In this document: positions 26,375-35,264 of the stretch, piece after piece
Position numbering within the stretch: position 1 is the first letter of the stretch
Layout of the letters: every line of letters begins with the position of its first letter
Assembly: GCA_965662355.1 (NCBI GenBank)
Contig: CBFIHP010000011.1
Location: forward strand, 131,759-195,758
DNA length: 64,000 nucleotides
Source: GCA-2683825 sp965662355
GTDB taxonomy: Bacteria > Planctomycetota > UBA1135 > GCA-002686595
Direction: 5' to 3'
Notes under the pieces: model-generated
Database searches by the model: none
Told to the model about the DNA's origin: nothing
What the model saw: only the letters and a program-made list of their open reading frames with translations
Position numbers and translations under genes: made by a program

Positions 26375-28015
26375 CTACTGCACCGTCACGCGCATCCCGC
26401 GCGAACTCGCGAGTCGCGTGCCGCACTGGCCGACAGGGAAGAGCGACAGTGCTTGAAAGACGTGCGTCGGCCCGACCAGGGCCATGTTGTTGGGGATCGG
26501 GAAGGGGGCATGGATCGACCCGCAGCTGTCCGCCACGCCGAGGCCGGCGGAATGAACGAACCCAACAGCCGGCGCCATGGGTGCGAAGTCGATGTGGAAG
26601 CGCGCGCCAAAGAAGATCGTCCCCGCGGTGTCCTCGGAATCTCCGATGATGAGCAACACGGGGATGCCGGGAGCGGCGTTGGAGACGTGCAACTCGAACC
26701 CCGCATTGCCGAGTGTCGGCGAACCGTTGGCGAGCATGTCCAACGTCCCCGAGCAACCGGGCGTCCCCTCCCCGAACGGCTCGAGTCCCTCGGGCACGAA
26801 CGAAACAGCCTTGCCACTGGCGCTGGCGATGCCGACGCCGAAGATATCCGTCACGCCGTCGCCATCGATGTCGCCGGCACCGAGATCGCTGCCGATACTA
26901 TCCAGCGCAGCATCGCCTTCGATGGTGAAGATGGGCTGGAGCGTACGCCCGGAGTAGGCACGGATCGCACCGGTGTTGTTTCCACCGAGCCCGTTCCACC
27001 CAGGCATGCCGACCGCGACATCGCCATAGCCGTCACCGTCGAGATCGTTGCCGCCGACCAACCCGGCTCCCATGTTGTCGCCCGCGTTGTCACCAAAGAG
27101 CACAAGGGTCACGCTGTTGTCGAAGCCGTTGATGATCTGGAAGCGGCCCATGCCGGACATGGATCCTCCAGCACTGATCAGAAAATCCGCGTGACCGTCA
27201 CAGTTCGTGTCGATGTCGCCCGAAAGCTTCAGCCCTCCGCCCGATGCATTTCGACGCCAGATCTCAGCCCCCGTCATCCCGGAAAAGACGCGGACCACGA
27301 TGCCCTGCTGGGCGATCAGGTCCATGAAGCCATCGTTATCCACATCGCCCGCGCGCCCCACGTTCGAACCCAGGCTACCGCCTCCGGCATCGCCGTGGAT
27401 GCGGTGGATCACCGAACCGTCCATACCCGAGAAAACCGTGATGGAACCCGCGTTGTTCGGCGTGCCCGTTTCCTCCGCAAGGAGCGCACTGATGCACACG
27501 TCGTCGCGACCGTCCATGTTGACGTCCCCCACCGCAGCCGTCGACCAACCGAACAGATCCCCCGCCGTTTCCCCGACGAAGGTGTGGAGCACGCTGCCAT
27601 CCATACCGGAGATGATGGTTGCGCTACCTGCGTTGCCCCCGACACCGGCGACATCGTCCTCGTCGGCGGCCGCACAGACGTCCATGAAGCCGTCGCCGTT
27701 CATGTCCCCCGCCGCACTCGAGCCGAAGCCCATGTGATCGGCCGCACCGGTGCCGTGAATCTTCGTCAGCTGGAGCCCCGTGGCCCCGGAATAGACGTAC
27801 ACGCTGCCCGCGTCGTTCAAGCCGCCGTGATTGTCGCGCCAGGCCCCCGCCATGAACTCGCCAAAGCCGTCGCCGTCCATGTCACCGATCACGTCGCCGA
27901 CCTGGCCCCATGAATCGATCACGGCCCCGGAGACGTCCCAGAGGGTCTTCTGGGCAGAGAGGGCGGGGGTGACAGTGAGCAGGGTGAGGGTGAGCAAGGC
28001 GCTGGGGGTGGACAT
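26375..28015 (-). CDS. Secreted FG-GAP repeat (integrin-alpha-like propeller) protein
   Basis: 546 residues with a signal peptide (MSTPSALLTLTLLTVTPALSAQ). At least seven FG-GAP-type repeats follow, each with a calcium-like loop such as GDMDGDGFGE, GDVNMDGRDD, GDVDNDGFMD, GDIDTNCDGH or GDIDGDGVTD and an IFSG/VYSG-type strand, giving a seven-bladed beta-propeller. The last ~120 residues (from NGSPTLGNAGF to the end) match the C-terminal module shared with other exported proteins in this window. Probably a cell-surface adhesion or structural protein; a ligand cannot be inferred. Confidence 0.9.
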   Translation of the reverse strand: MSTPSALLTLTLLTVTPALSAQKTLWDVSGAVIDSWGQVGDVIGDMDGDGFGEFMAGAWRDNHGGLNDAGSVYVYSGATGLQLTKIHGTGAADHMGFGSSAAGDMNGDGFMDVCAAADEDDVAGVGGNAGSATIISGMDGSVLHTFVGETAGDLFGWSTAAVGDVNMDGRDDVCISALLAEETGTPNNAGSITVFSGMDGSVIHRIHGDAGGGSLGSNVGRAGDVDNDGFMDLIAQQGIVVRVFSGMTGAEIWRRNASGGGLKLSGDIDTNCDGHADFLISAGGSMSGMGRFQIINGFDNSVTLVLFGDNAGDNMGAGLVGGNDLDGDGYGDVAVGMPGWNGLGGNNTGAIRAYSGRTLQPIFTIEGDAALDSIGSDLGAGDIDGDGVTDIFGVGIASASGKAVSFVPEGLEPFGEGTPGCSGTLDMLANGSPTLGNAGFELHVSNAAPGIPVLLIIGDSEDTAGTIFFGARFHIDFAPMAPAVGFVHSAGLGVADSCGSIHAPFPIPNNMALVGPTHVFQALSLFPVGQCGTRLASSRGMRVTVQ

Positions 28016-28038
28016 CGTGGTGCTTCAGATTCGTTGTC

Positions 28039-28160
28039 GGGGGGGCGGGGGGAATCCGCGATTGGAACGCATCCCTTGGGTTTCGGGGAGACGGTTCTCG
28101 GGAGAAGTGCTTCGAAGTGGGAAAAGTCGTGGTTGGTTGGGGGGGAAGGCGGGGGGGCGG
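28039..28160 (+). other. Two guanine-rich stretches with G-quadruplex potential
   Basis: Within the 200-base gap between two leftward genes, the + strand carries G7-C-G6 at 28039-28052 and a second tract at 28131-28160 with GGTTGGTTG followed by G-runs of seven and seven. The second tract satisfies a four-run G-quadruplex pattern. On the transcribed message (leftward) these become C-rich, so a structure would form on the template strand DNA rather than in the mRNA. Confidence 0.45.
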
Positions 28161-28215
28161 TTGTTGAGGGGCCCTCTTCCGCGCGCTGCCATGGCAACTG
28201 GCCTCTTGCGAGTAT

Positions 28216-29694
28216 TCAGATACCCAATGCCGCCAACTCACGGCCCATCCAAGCGTCCCGCAAGCGGTTCAGCATGCTGGCATCGAGCCTCCCCTCGATG
28301 ACGAGTTCATGTACTTCGAGCGCCATCCGGGAGCAAACGAAAAGGAAGACTCCGCCGGCCCGGCGCGGCCCGACGTTGATGTTCTTGATGGCCATGCCGT
28401 CCATCGAAGCGTAGGCCTTGTTCTTGCCGTCGTAGCGAATCTCGAGGGTGTAGGTGTCGTCGAACTTCCAGGCGAAAGCGCCGGTTTCCTCGCGCACGGA
28501 GTCCTTGGCTTGGTCGATGACGATCAGGCCTCCATCGAGCTTCGCGGCGACGAAGTTGCCTTCGCCGTCGTCGTTCAATCCCAACCAGAAGAGGTACTTC
28601 CAGGCCGCGGTCTCCGGGTAGCGCCAGGTCAGGCGCACGCTGGTCTCGCCCTCGAAATCGAGGATGTGGCGGAGGGAGAAGAAGTTCCGCGCCACGAGGT
28701 GCTTGTCCTTGATCTCGACGGGATTGGCGGGGTGGAAGGCATGTTCCTTCAGGTAGCCATCCTGTTTGAAATCGAGCAACTCCTGGACGCTGCGGAAGCT
28801 GTAGCTGAGGCGCATCCTCCCATCGGGAAGTGGTTCGTAGGCTCCCTTCAAACTTGCCGCCAGGCCTTGTTCCTCGAAGCCGGCCTTGAGGATCTCGGCC
28901 GCCATGCGCTCCAGGAGTGGCTTGCGAGCTCGCACAAGATCCACGTTCGGGTAGCTATTGGCGAGATCGGCTACCCAGGCGAGGGTGGACTCGAGCTTGG
29001 CTGCCGGAACCGGCAACTCGACGCGGCTGAGCTGAACCAGGCGGCGGGCGGCAGCGGCGCGTTCGGTGTGCCCGTCGAAGCCGGTCTCCAGATCCTCGCG
29101 CAGCGAGCGGGCCTCTTTCGAATTCTCGGACAGGGCCGAGCTCTTCTGGCCCTTGCCGTTCAGGACCTGGGGATAGACTGCGATGAAGCTGAAGGCGTGG
29201 TCGGACTTTAGGATGATCTGGCTCAACGCGATCGCATCGATGTCGTCCAGTTTCAGCACATCGATCTTGGCCCGATTCTTGCCAAGAACAACCTCGCTTT
29301 CACGAATCTCCTCGATGGGAGCCAAGAGCTTCAGCGCGGTCTTGCGCAGGTTCAGCTTGCGACCACTCTCCTGTAGGTGCAGGAGATACGCTCGGCGTTC
29401 ATCGCGAAACAAGTCGATGCGCTGTGCCTCGCGAGCGATGCGTGGGTGCAACGCTGAAGCCCTGATCTCGACCAGCGCGCCCATGGCCTGCGCGGCATCG
29501 TCGAAGCGCCCCTCCATCGCCAATCCGAGGGCAAAGGCGTAGGCCTCTTCCGGTGTGACGTCATCGGGGCCCAGCTGGGTGGGCGAGAACGAGCCGCGGA
29601 AGTACCTCGAGGAGGCGTCGCGGGCTTCCTGGGACAGCGTCAGGGAAGTGGCAGCTACGGACAGGGCCAAGAGGGCAAGCAGAGGGGGCAGCAT
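28216..29694 (-). CDS. Exported protein with lectin-like C-terminal domain, unknown function
   Basis: 492 residues from ATG beginning MLPPLLALL, which gives a signal peptide; the longer frame upstream is poor in such features. The N-terminal half is helical with one TPR-like helix pair (EEAYAFALGLAMEGRFDDAAQAMGAL). The C-terminal ~180 residues form a strand-rich jelly-roll typical of LamG/DUF1080-like sugar-binding domains (VRLTWRYPETAAWKYLFWLG, LEIRYDGKNKAYASMDG, GGVFLFVCSRMALEVHELVIEG). No catalytic motif seen. It lies upstream of the FG-GAP gene on the same strand and divergent from the GH71/GH99-like gene, fitting a set of surface or polysaccharide-related proteins. Confidence 0.72.
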   Translation of the reverse strand: MLPPLLALLALSVAATSLTLSQEARDASSRYFRGSFSPTQLGPDDVTPEEAYAFALGLAMEGRFDDAAQAMGALVEIRASALHPRIAREAQRIDLFRDERRAYLLHLQESGRKLNLRKTALKLLAPIEEIRESEVVLGKNRAKIDVLKLDDIDAIALSQIILKSDHAFSFIAVYPQVLNGKGQKSSALSENSKEARSLREDLETGFDGHTERAAAARRLVQLSRVELPVPAAKLESTLAWVADLANSYPNVDLVRARKPLLERMAAEILKAGFEEQGLAASLKGAYEPLPDGRMRLSYSFRSVQELLDFKQDGYLKEHAFHPANPVEIKDKHLVARNFFSLRHILDFEGETSVRLTWRYPETAAWKYLFWLGLNDDGEGNFVAAKLDGGLIVIDQAKDSVREETGAFAWKFDDTYTLEIRYDGKNKAYASMDGMAIKNINVGPRRAGGVFLFVCSRMALEVHELVIEGRLDASMLNRLRDAWMGRELAALGI

Positions 29695-29829
29695 TCCCAG
29701 AGGATAGCATTCCTTTGTTGGCGTATTCGCGATACGCGCGCGGTAAAATCGACGCCCCTGGCTCCCTGAGCGACCTTCGGTTCTTCCTGATATCGATGGA
29801 TCGAGGGGCATACATCACGCTGGACATCG

Positions 29830-32400
29830 ATGCTATCCCTCCTCACCTCGCTCGTACTCACTCAAGGGCTACACCCTCCCTTTTCGATCCCCGACGGCGA
29901 CTTCGAGATGGGCGGAGTGCTTTGGCAAACGCCCGCTGGTTCGACCGTCAGCTACGAGGAACACCCGGACACATCCGGCGCTGTTGGTGACAACATCGCA
30001 GCGCACTTCCCAGCCCACGTGCCGCAGTCCATCTGGCGCACCCTCGCGGCCGGGCCCGGAACGTCTTTCGAAACGCCTTCCACGGCGGATCACCTGGGCA
30101 CCAAGCTCGATTTCGGACTGTGGTTCCAGCTGGGTGAAGCGGGATTCGCGGGCGGGGATGCGCTGAGCTTGCGCATCGAATCCGGTACACACGCCATCGC
30201 CTCGAGGACCATCGATCCCTCGACGCTGCCGCGTGGGCGCTGGCACTACCTGGCCGTCGAATACGATGTCGACTCCGGACTCGATGGCTGCTTGCGAAGC
30301 GGGACGCGCGAGCTGACGGCGATCATCGAGGTCGATGCCGGCGGTGAGGTGTGGATCGACGACCTTCTCGGGCGTCCCTTCGACTATTTGCGCTTCGAGC
30401 TCGCCGACGCCAGCTTCGAATCGAGCGAACTCCACCCCGCCTGGAAGACGACGGGCGAGGTCGGCGGCGGCTTCGCCGCGTACTACGGCACACGCTCGCT
30501 GCAGCTGGACGGGGACGCTGCATCGCTCGCGCAGTCGATACCCTGTCAGGGACCCGGGCATGGAGCACAGTCGGGGCAGGTGGTCGAAGCGGGCGCCTGG
30601 ATCTGGAACGAGCCTGGGCCTTTCCCCGACCCCAGCGCCGAGTTTCGCCTGCAGGTCCATCACGTGGTGGGCTACCGCCGAGTGCCAACCCCCAACCCAG
30701 CGACGACGCGTACCCTGGTAGCCGAGGTCCGTGGCGCCCTTTCCGAGCTTACACCCGGGCAATGGCACTATGTTGAGACCGACCCCCTGCTCGCCGTTCC
30801 CCTGCCCCACCTGACGAAGGCCATGCGTCGGCCGCGCCTCGAATTGCGGATCGACAAGCTCGGCTCGGGAAGCGCACGCCTCGACTATCCGCAGCTGGGC
30901 CAACAACACTCCGTCGACGGCAACCCAAAGCGTTTCGTCTACGCGAACTATGTCGCGCGGTATCGCAACCCTGACTTCTCCCCTGACCCGATCGTCGATG
31001 CGCCCACGAACGAGCTGGGCAAGCGCTGGCGCAACTGGTACTGGGGCAACCCGCCGGCCTGTGAACCGGGGAGTTTCGTCTACGAGCACGACCCACGCCT
31101 GCTGCGCGGTGGCAACGATCCGCGAGACGCCGGGCGCCGCGACCTGGCCATTTCCAATTGGGACGAGGGCCCATTGCCGCTGCTCGGCGCCTACGATTCG
31201 CGGGATCCTCTGATCGTCGACTTTCACGCACGATTGGCCGACGCCTGCGGGCTCGATGCCCTCATGTTCGGGTGGTATGGCCAAAAGGCCGTCGAGCTGG
31301 ACGAATGTGCCCCGCGCAACCAGAGCGTCAACGGCCCAGCACTTACCGAGCTCTACGCCGCCATCGAAGCCCAGGGGTCGGACCTGAAGGTGGCGACGAA
31401 GATGAACCTCCTGCGCCACGCGAGCAACCCCTGGGCCAACCCCCCAGCAGGCTGCGTGTTCACCTCGGAAGACACGCTCGAGCTGAAACGCGAGGGCATC
31501 CGCAACGATCTGATCTGGTTGGTCGACACGTACTTCTCCCATCGCGCGACGCTCAAGCGCGAGAACCGCATGGTGATCGGCGTCTTCGACCCCGAGCGTA
31601 CCTTCTCGGTCTCGGACGGCCCGCCGACGCGGTTGAACGAAGCGGATTGGCTGTGGATCAAGGAAGGCGTCGAGGCCTCGACGGGCAAGGGCATCCTGTT
31701 GGTGTTCGATCAGGCCCCACCGCTGACGACTCCCCTGCCCGAGGCCGGCCTCTGGTTCGATGGCATCGCCACGGGCTCGGGGCTGTGGCGGCTCGCCCCC
31801 TGCGAAGTCACGCAATTCCTCGACTTCGAGGCCTTCCAGGCCGGCACGCCCAACATGATCACGCTGGACGAGGTGCGCATGCACTTTCGCGATCAGGTGC
31901 TGGGACGTCCGTACCGTTGGTGGCGCATGGACGACGCCAAGCGCATGGGCATCGCGGTCGTGTATCCAGGCTACGACGACACGGGAGTCTCCGGTTGGGG
32001 CAACCCGAACGGCATGTGTACGGGCGGCGGGACACGTTGCACACGCGTCGTTTCAGCGCGGTACTTGTGCGGGGCCGCGGGCGAACGCTGTTATCTCGAG
32101 CTCGCGTTCGAGGAAGCGGATCGCTCGGGGATGAACTGGGTGCAGATTCCAACCTGGAACGACTGGAACGAGATGACGGTCCTGGAACCGCGGTATTCGG
32201 CGAGGTATGTGGACGCGGTACTCGCGAATGTCATGCACGTGCCGGTGGATGGGGATGAGGACCGGGAGTGGGTCCTCGGGCGGGTCCTTGCGGCCCAGGC
32301 GGGGATAGCTGCGTACAGGCGAGGGGCGGCGGACCCGCGCGAGGTCGAGGCGGTGGTGCGGGGGTTCTTGTTGGCGTTGGGGGGGACGCCGTATGAGTAG
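29830..32400 (+). CDS. Secreted glycoside-hydrolase-like protein (GH71/GH99-type barrel)
   Basis: 856 residues. A short N-terminal hydrophobic stretch (MLSLLTSLVLTQG) may be the signal. Residues ~15-190 and ~190-350 look like two carbohydrate-binding jelly-roll modules (GDFEMGG and ADASFESSELHPAW openings). From ~365 on, the sequence opens with VYANYVARYRNPDF, continues with SNWDEGPLPLLGAYDS, DALMFGWYG and ends near WVQIPTWNDWNEMTVLEP. This matches the TIM-barrel proteins of GH71/GH99 and related glycan-active families, where a WNEWNE-like motif closes the barrel. Probably an exported endo-acting polysaccharide hydrolase. Family assignment is tentative. Confidence 0.72.
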   Translation: MLSLLTSLVLTQGLHPPFSIPDGDFEMGGVLWQTPAGSTVSYEEHPDTSGAVGDNIAAHFPAHVPQSIWRTLAAGPGTSFETPSTADHLGTKLDFGLWFQLGEAGFAGGDALSLRIESGTHAIASRTIDPSTLPRGRWHYLAVEYDVDSGLDGCLRSGTRELTAIIEVDAGGEVWIDDLLGRPFDYLRFELADASFESSELHPAWKTTGEVGGGFAAYYGTRSLQLDGDAASLAQSIPCQGPGHGAQSGQVVEAGAWIWNEPGPFPDPSAEFRLQVHHVVGYRRVPTPNPATTRTLVAEVRGALSELTPGQWHYVETDPLLAVPLPHLTKAMRRPRLELRIDKLGSGSARLDYPQLGQQHSVDGNPKRFVYANYVARYRNPDFSPDPIVDAPTNELGKRWRNWYWGNPPACEPGSFVYEHDPRLLRGGNDPRDAGRRDLAISNWDEGPLPLLGAYDSRDPLIVDFHARLADACGLDALMFGWYGQKAVELDECAPRNQSVNGPALTELYAAIEAQGSDLKVATKMNLLRHASNPWANPPAGCVFTSEDTLELKREGIRNDLIWLVDTYFSHRATLKRENRMVIGVFDPERTFSVSDGPPTRLNEADWLWIKEGVEASTGKGILLVFDQAPPLTTPLPEAGLWFDGIATGSGLWRLAPCEVTQFLDFEAFQAGTPNMITLDEVRMHFRDQVLGRPYRWWRMDDAKRMGIAVVYPGYDDTGVSGWGNPNGMCTGGGTRCTRVVSARYLCGAAGERCYLELAFEEADRSGMNWVQIPTWNDWNEMTVLEPRYSARYVDAVLANVMHVPVDGDEDREWVLGRVLAAQAGIAAYRRGAADPREVEAVVRGFLLALGGTPYE

Positions 32401-32449
32401 GAGTGCGAACCGGTGAGCTGGAAGTGATGAGCTCGGTGTTGGCAGCCCC

Positions 32450-33265
32450 TCAGGAATTGGGCACTCCGAAGATGTCGAACGTCTCGGAGGCTCCCATCCC
32501 CTTGCGCGTCAGCACATCCCCCTGGTAGTCATGCAAGCTGTTGAAGCGATGCACCGTGTAATCGTGGCACGCGACCGCTTCGTACAACTGCTCCCGCTGC
32601 TTCTCGCTCAGGTGCCGGAAGACCTCCGCTCGGATAAAGGGCCGCGTCTCCGCGATCAACCCCGCGAGCGATTCCAGGATCGAGGCATCCGCACCCTCCG
32701 CGTCGACCTTGAGAAAGCGCAGCTTCTTCGTGGCCTCGGGATGTTGCTGCTCGAGATACGCGGGGAGATACCTGCCCTCGACCGTCAACCGAAAAGTGTG
32801 GCCGTGCTTCCAGCGGCTGATCTCGTTGTGTTGCCCACCATTGCAAAAGCCCGCATCCGAATACTCGAACACGTACTTGCCGTCCTCGGGTGTCGCCGCG
32901 AACGGTAACGGGACGAGGTTGGTCCGCTCCGTGTTCAGACCGGCATTCGCCTCCAGCACGTGATACGTGTACTCGTTCGGCTCGAGACCGAACACCGTCC
33001 CCTCTTTGCCGACGGCGAAGGCCATGGGCACGGCCGTATCCCCCACGTGGGCTCCGATGTCAATGGCGGTGTCCCCCGGCGAGAGGTACTTCCGCAGCTC
33101 ATCGATCATGCCCTGATCGATCTTGCTCTCGAGACAGCGTGGGTGCTGCCAGATGGCGTACTGGATTCGTCCCTCCTGGGGCAGGTCGAACGAAACGACA
33201 TGGCTGCCGTAGCGCTTGGGCTTCGGCTTGAGACCGAGCATGTAGAAGACTTCCTTCAGCTTCAT
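32450..33265 (-). CDS. FkbM-family methyltransferase
   Basis: 271 residues from ATG beginning MKLKEVFYM; the longer open frame overlaps the divergent TetR gene and is a GC artefact. The SAM-binding motif I is DIGAHVGDTA, followed by VFGLEPNEYTYHVLEAN, and the FkbM motif LRFLKVDAEGADASILESL is present near residue 200. Members methylate oxygen groups on sugars, polyketides or other small molecules. Cytosolic, no signal. It has no biosynthetic neighbours in the window that would name the substrate; the nearest is a TetR regulator transcribed away from it. Confidence 0.88.
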   Translation of the reverse strand: MKLKEVFYMLGLKPKPKRYGSHVVSFDLPQEGRIQYAIWQHPRCLESKIDQGMIDELRKYLSPGDTAIDIGAHVGDTAVPMAFAVGKEGTVFGLEPNEYTYHVLEANAGLNTERTNLVPLPFAATPEDGKYVFEYSDAGFCNGGQHNEISRWKHGHTFRLTVEGRYLPAYLEQQHPEATKKLRFLKVDAEGADASILESLAGLIAETRPFIRAEVFRHLSEKQREQLYEAVACHDYTVHRFNSLHDYQGDVLTRKGMGASETFDIFGVPNS

Positions 33266-33377
33266 TTCGAATCCAGATGGGTGTCGTACCGGTTGGGGGG
33301 TGGGACTCGAGCTGATTCTCCAGGGGCCCCGCGCGAGAAGCAAACCCCGTGGCGCGGGCATTTTCTGGAAAGGAGTC

Positions 33378-33406
33378 TTGACAACTGCGCGTGTCAATCT
33401 GAATAT
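33378..33406 (+). promoter_or_regulatory. Sigma70-type promoter with overlapping palindromic operator for the TetR gene
   Basis: TTGACA at 33378-33383 and GAATAT at 33401-33406 are separated by exactly 17 bases, an ideal housekeeping promoter reading toward the TetR gene 22 bases downstream. The -35 box is also the left arm of an inverted repeat, TTGACA-8 bases-TGTCAA (33378-33397), the size expected for a TetR dimer operator. This suggests negative autoregulation. The binding protein is inferred from position only. Confidence 0.65.
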
Positions 33407-33427
33407 GAATTCAGCTTCAGCTTCGAT

Positions 33428-34090
33428 ATGACTTCCACGCCCCGATCCGAGACGACCGAACGCCCCGCGGCGCCCCGTCAGGAGCGCAGCCGGGACAAGC
33501 TCGAGCGCGTCCTGGCGGCCACGGATGCTCTTCTGTGCGAGCGCCTCTTCGAGGACATCGCCATGGCCGATATCGCAGCCAAGGCGGGCGTGGCCGTGGG
33601 CACGATCTACACGCGTTTTCGCAAGAAAGACGACCTGCTGCCCGCCCTCTTCGCCCGTCATGACGAGAGCGTCGCCGCAACCCTGCGGGCCTTTCTCGAG
33701 GGGCTGGGTAGGAAACGCACGCTGCGTGCGCGCATCGAAGGCATCGTGAACTTCGCCGTCGACTATCACCTGCAGCATCGCGGCCTCCTGCGCGCCCTGA
33801 CCATGTATGTACGCGCCCATCCCGACAGCGTCCCGGCCAAGACCTTTCAAGAACGGGAGGGCCAATACCGCGCCGTGGGCCAGGCCGTCGTCGGCGATGG
33901 CCGGGGCATCCTGCACAAGGATCCGCTGCAGGCCGTGGAATTCGCCCTGGCGCTCCTGAACTCGGTCTGTCGCGAGCAACTCCTCTTCGACGAGGTCTCC
34001 CCGCTTCGTGAACACCGCTCTAACCTCGCGGCCTTCAAGCGCCGTTTGACAGACACCATCCACCGCGACCTCGCCGCTCGCGTTCGCTGA
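33428..34090 (+). CDS. TetR/AcrR-family transcriptional regulator
   Basis: 220 residues from ATG beginning MTSTPRSET; the much longer open frame upstream covers the promoter and the FkbM gene and is rejected. The helix-turn-helix is at ~20-70: RDKLERVLAATDALLCERLFEDIAMADIA, then AGVAVGTIYTRFRKKDDLL with the usual GxxYxxFxxK pattern. The C-terminal ligand domain is helical (ARIEGIVNFAVDYHLQHRGLLRAL). A promoter and palindrome immediately upstream suggest autorepression. The beta-lactamase-like gene starts 49 bases downstream and may be in the same transcript. Confidence 0.92.
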   Translation: MTSTPRSETTERPAAPRQERSRDKLERVLAATDALLCERLFEDIAMADIAAKAGVAVGTIYTRFRKKDDLLPALFARHDESVAATLRAFLEGLGRKRTLRARIEGIVNFAVDYHLQHRGLLRALTMYVRAHPDSVPAKTFQEREGQYRAVGQAVVGDGRGILHKDPLQAVEFALALLNSVCREQLLFDEVSPLREHRSNLAAFKRRLTDTIHRDLAARVR

Positions 34091-34139
34091 CCCTGCTTCC
34101 AACCTCCACCATGCGCCCCACGATTATCGAGACATCCCC

Positions 34140-35216
34140 ATGAGCTTCACGATCGCAGCCTTGTTCCTGAGCCTGGCCCAGAATCCCGATCCGGCCGCCC
34201 TGAAACAACTCGTCGAGGGACACCTTGCATCCAGTGGGGTTCCCGGAGCCGTCGTCGCCTTCGTCGTCGACGGCAAACCCGATGCCGTCCACGCCTTCGG
34301 ACTGGCGGACCTGGCGAGCGGCCGCAAGATGACGCCGCAGACGCGTTTTCAGGTTGGATCGGTCACCAAGCCCGTGACCACCGCCCTGCTCGCCCGCCTG
34401 CAAGCCAAGGGCGTCCTTTCCCTCGACGACCCGCTCTCGAAGCACGTCGATGTCCCCGCTACCCTCGCCAGCATCACCTTGCGCGAACTGGCCCAGCATC
34501 GCAGCGGCCTTCCGCGCGAGGCCATCAACCGCCGCGATCTCCCCGACAGCCCGAGCGTGATGATCCCCATGTCGAACGAGGAGTTGCTCGAAGGCCTCGC
34601 GAAAACGCCGCGCTCGGGCGAGGTCGTCGAAGCGAGCTATTCCAACCTCGGGTTCGCCGTGCTGGGACTCGTCGCCAGCGAGGCCGCCGACGGAGGTTAC
34701 GAGCGACTCGTCGCGCAGCATGTCCTGCAACCCCTGGGCATGTCCGCCAGCGGCGTCTACGTCGACGAGGCCACTCCAGATGGACTGGCGAGTTGCTACT
34801 GGCCCGAGGATGAAGAGCCCATCGCCCGCGCTCCGTGGCGCTTCGGCAGCGCCTGTGCCTTCTCCGGTCTCGTCTCCACCGCCGGCGACCTCGCGCGCTT
34901 TCTCGCTGCCCAGCTGGATAGGGAGGACACCTTTCTCAGCAACGCCCTGCGCGAAGAATTGCGCCGCCCCACCCAGGCCCCGGATCCACAGAGCGGCCTG
35001 GCGCCGGCCACGGGCTGGTTCGTCGCCAACCTCCCCGGCGGACTCCAGGCCATCGCCCACGGCGGCGAGGTCGACGGACACAGCTCGATGATCGCCTTCT
35101 TCCCCAAACTCAACACGGGCATCGTCATCCTCTGCAATCGCGGCGGTGACTCGGCGGAGATGCTCTCACGCAACGTCATGGGCCTCGCGCTACAAGCGTG
35201 GATGCAGCGACAGTAG
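34140..35216 (+). CDS. Serine hydrolase of the beta-lactamase family (class C/PBP-like)
   Basis: 358 residues from ATG beginning MSFTIAAL, with a short N-terminal hydrophobic stretch that could be an export signal. Catalytic motifs of the family are present: SxxK in QVGSVTKPVT, YxN in ASYSNLGF (preceded by the helix GEVVEASYS), and the HGG/HxG triad motif in AHGGEVDGHSSM. Members include beta-lactamases, D-aminopeptidases and carboxylesterases; the substrate cannot be told apart by sequence. It lies 49 bases after the TetR gene, so it may be part of that regulon. Confidence 0.88.
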   Translation: MSFTIAALFLSLAQNPDPAALKQLVEGHLASSGVPGAVVAFVVDGKPDAVHAFGLADLASGRKMTPQTRFQVGSVTKPVTTALLARLQAKGVLSLDDPLSKHVDVPATLASITLRELAQHRSGLPREAINRRDLPDSPSVMIPMSNEELLEGLAKTPRSGEVVEASYSNLGFAVLGLVASEAADGGYERLVAQHVLQPLGMSASGVYVDEATPDGLASCYWPEDEEPIARAPWRFGSACAFSGLVSTAGDLARFLAAQLDREDTFLSNALREELRRPTQAPDPQSGLAPATGWFVANLPGGLQAIAHGGEVDGHSSMIAFFPKLNTGIVILCNRGGDSAEMLSRNVMGLALQAWMQRQ

Positions 35217-35264
35217 TCTTCGCTCCACGGCAAGCGCTCCAGACGGGTGCCCTGCGCAAGCGAC

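Noticed and set aside
25778..27913. 711-codon open frame antisense to the kinase and FG-GAP genes
   Set aside because: It has no domain motif, signal or ribosome binding site and runs across two clear genes; long antisense frames are common in GC-rich DNA.
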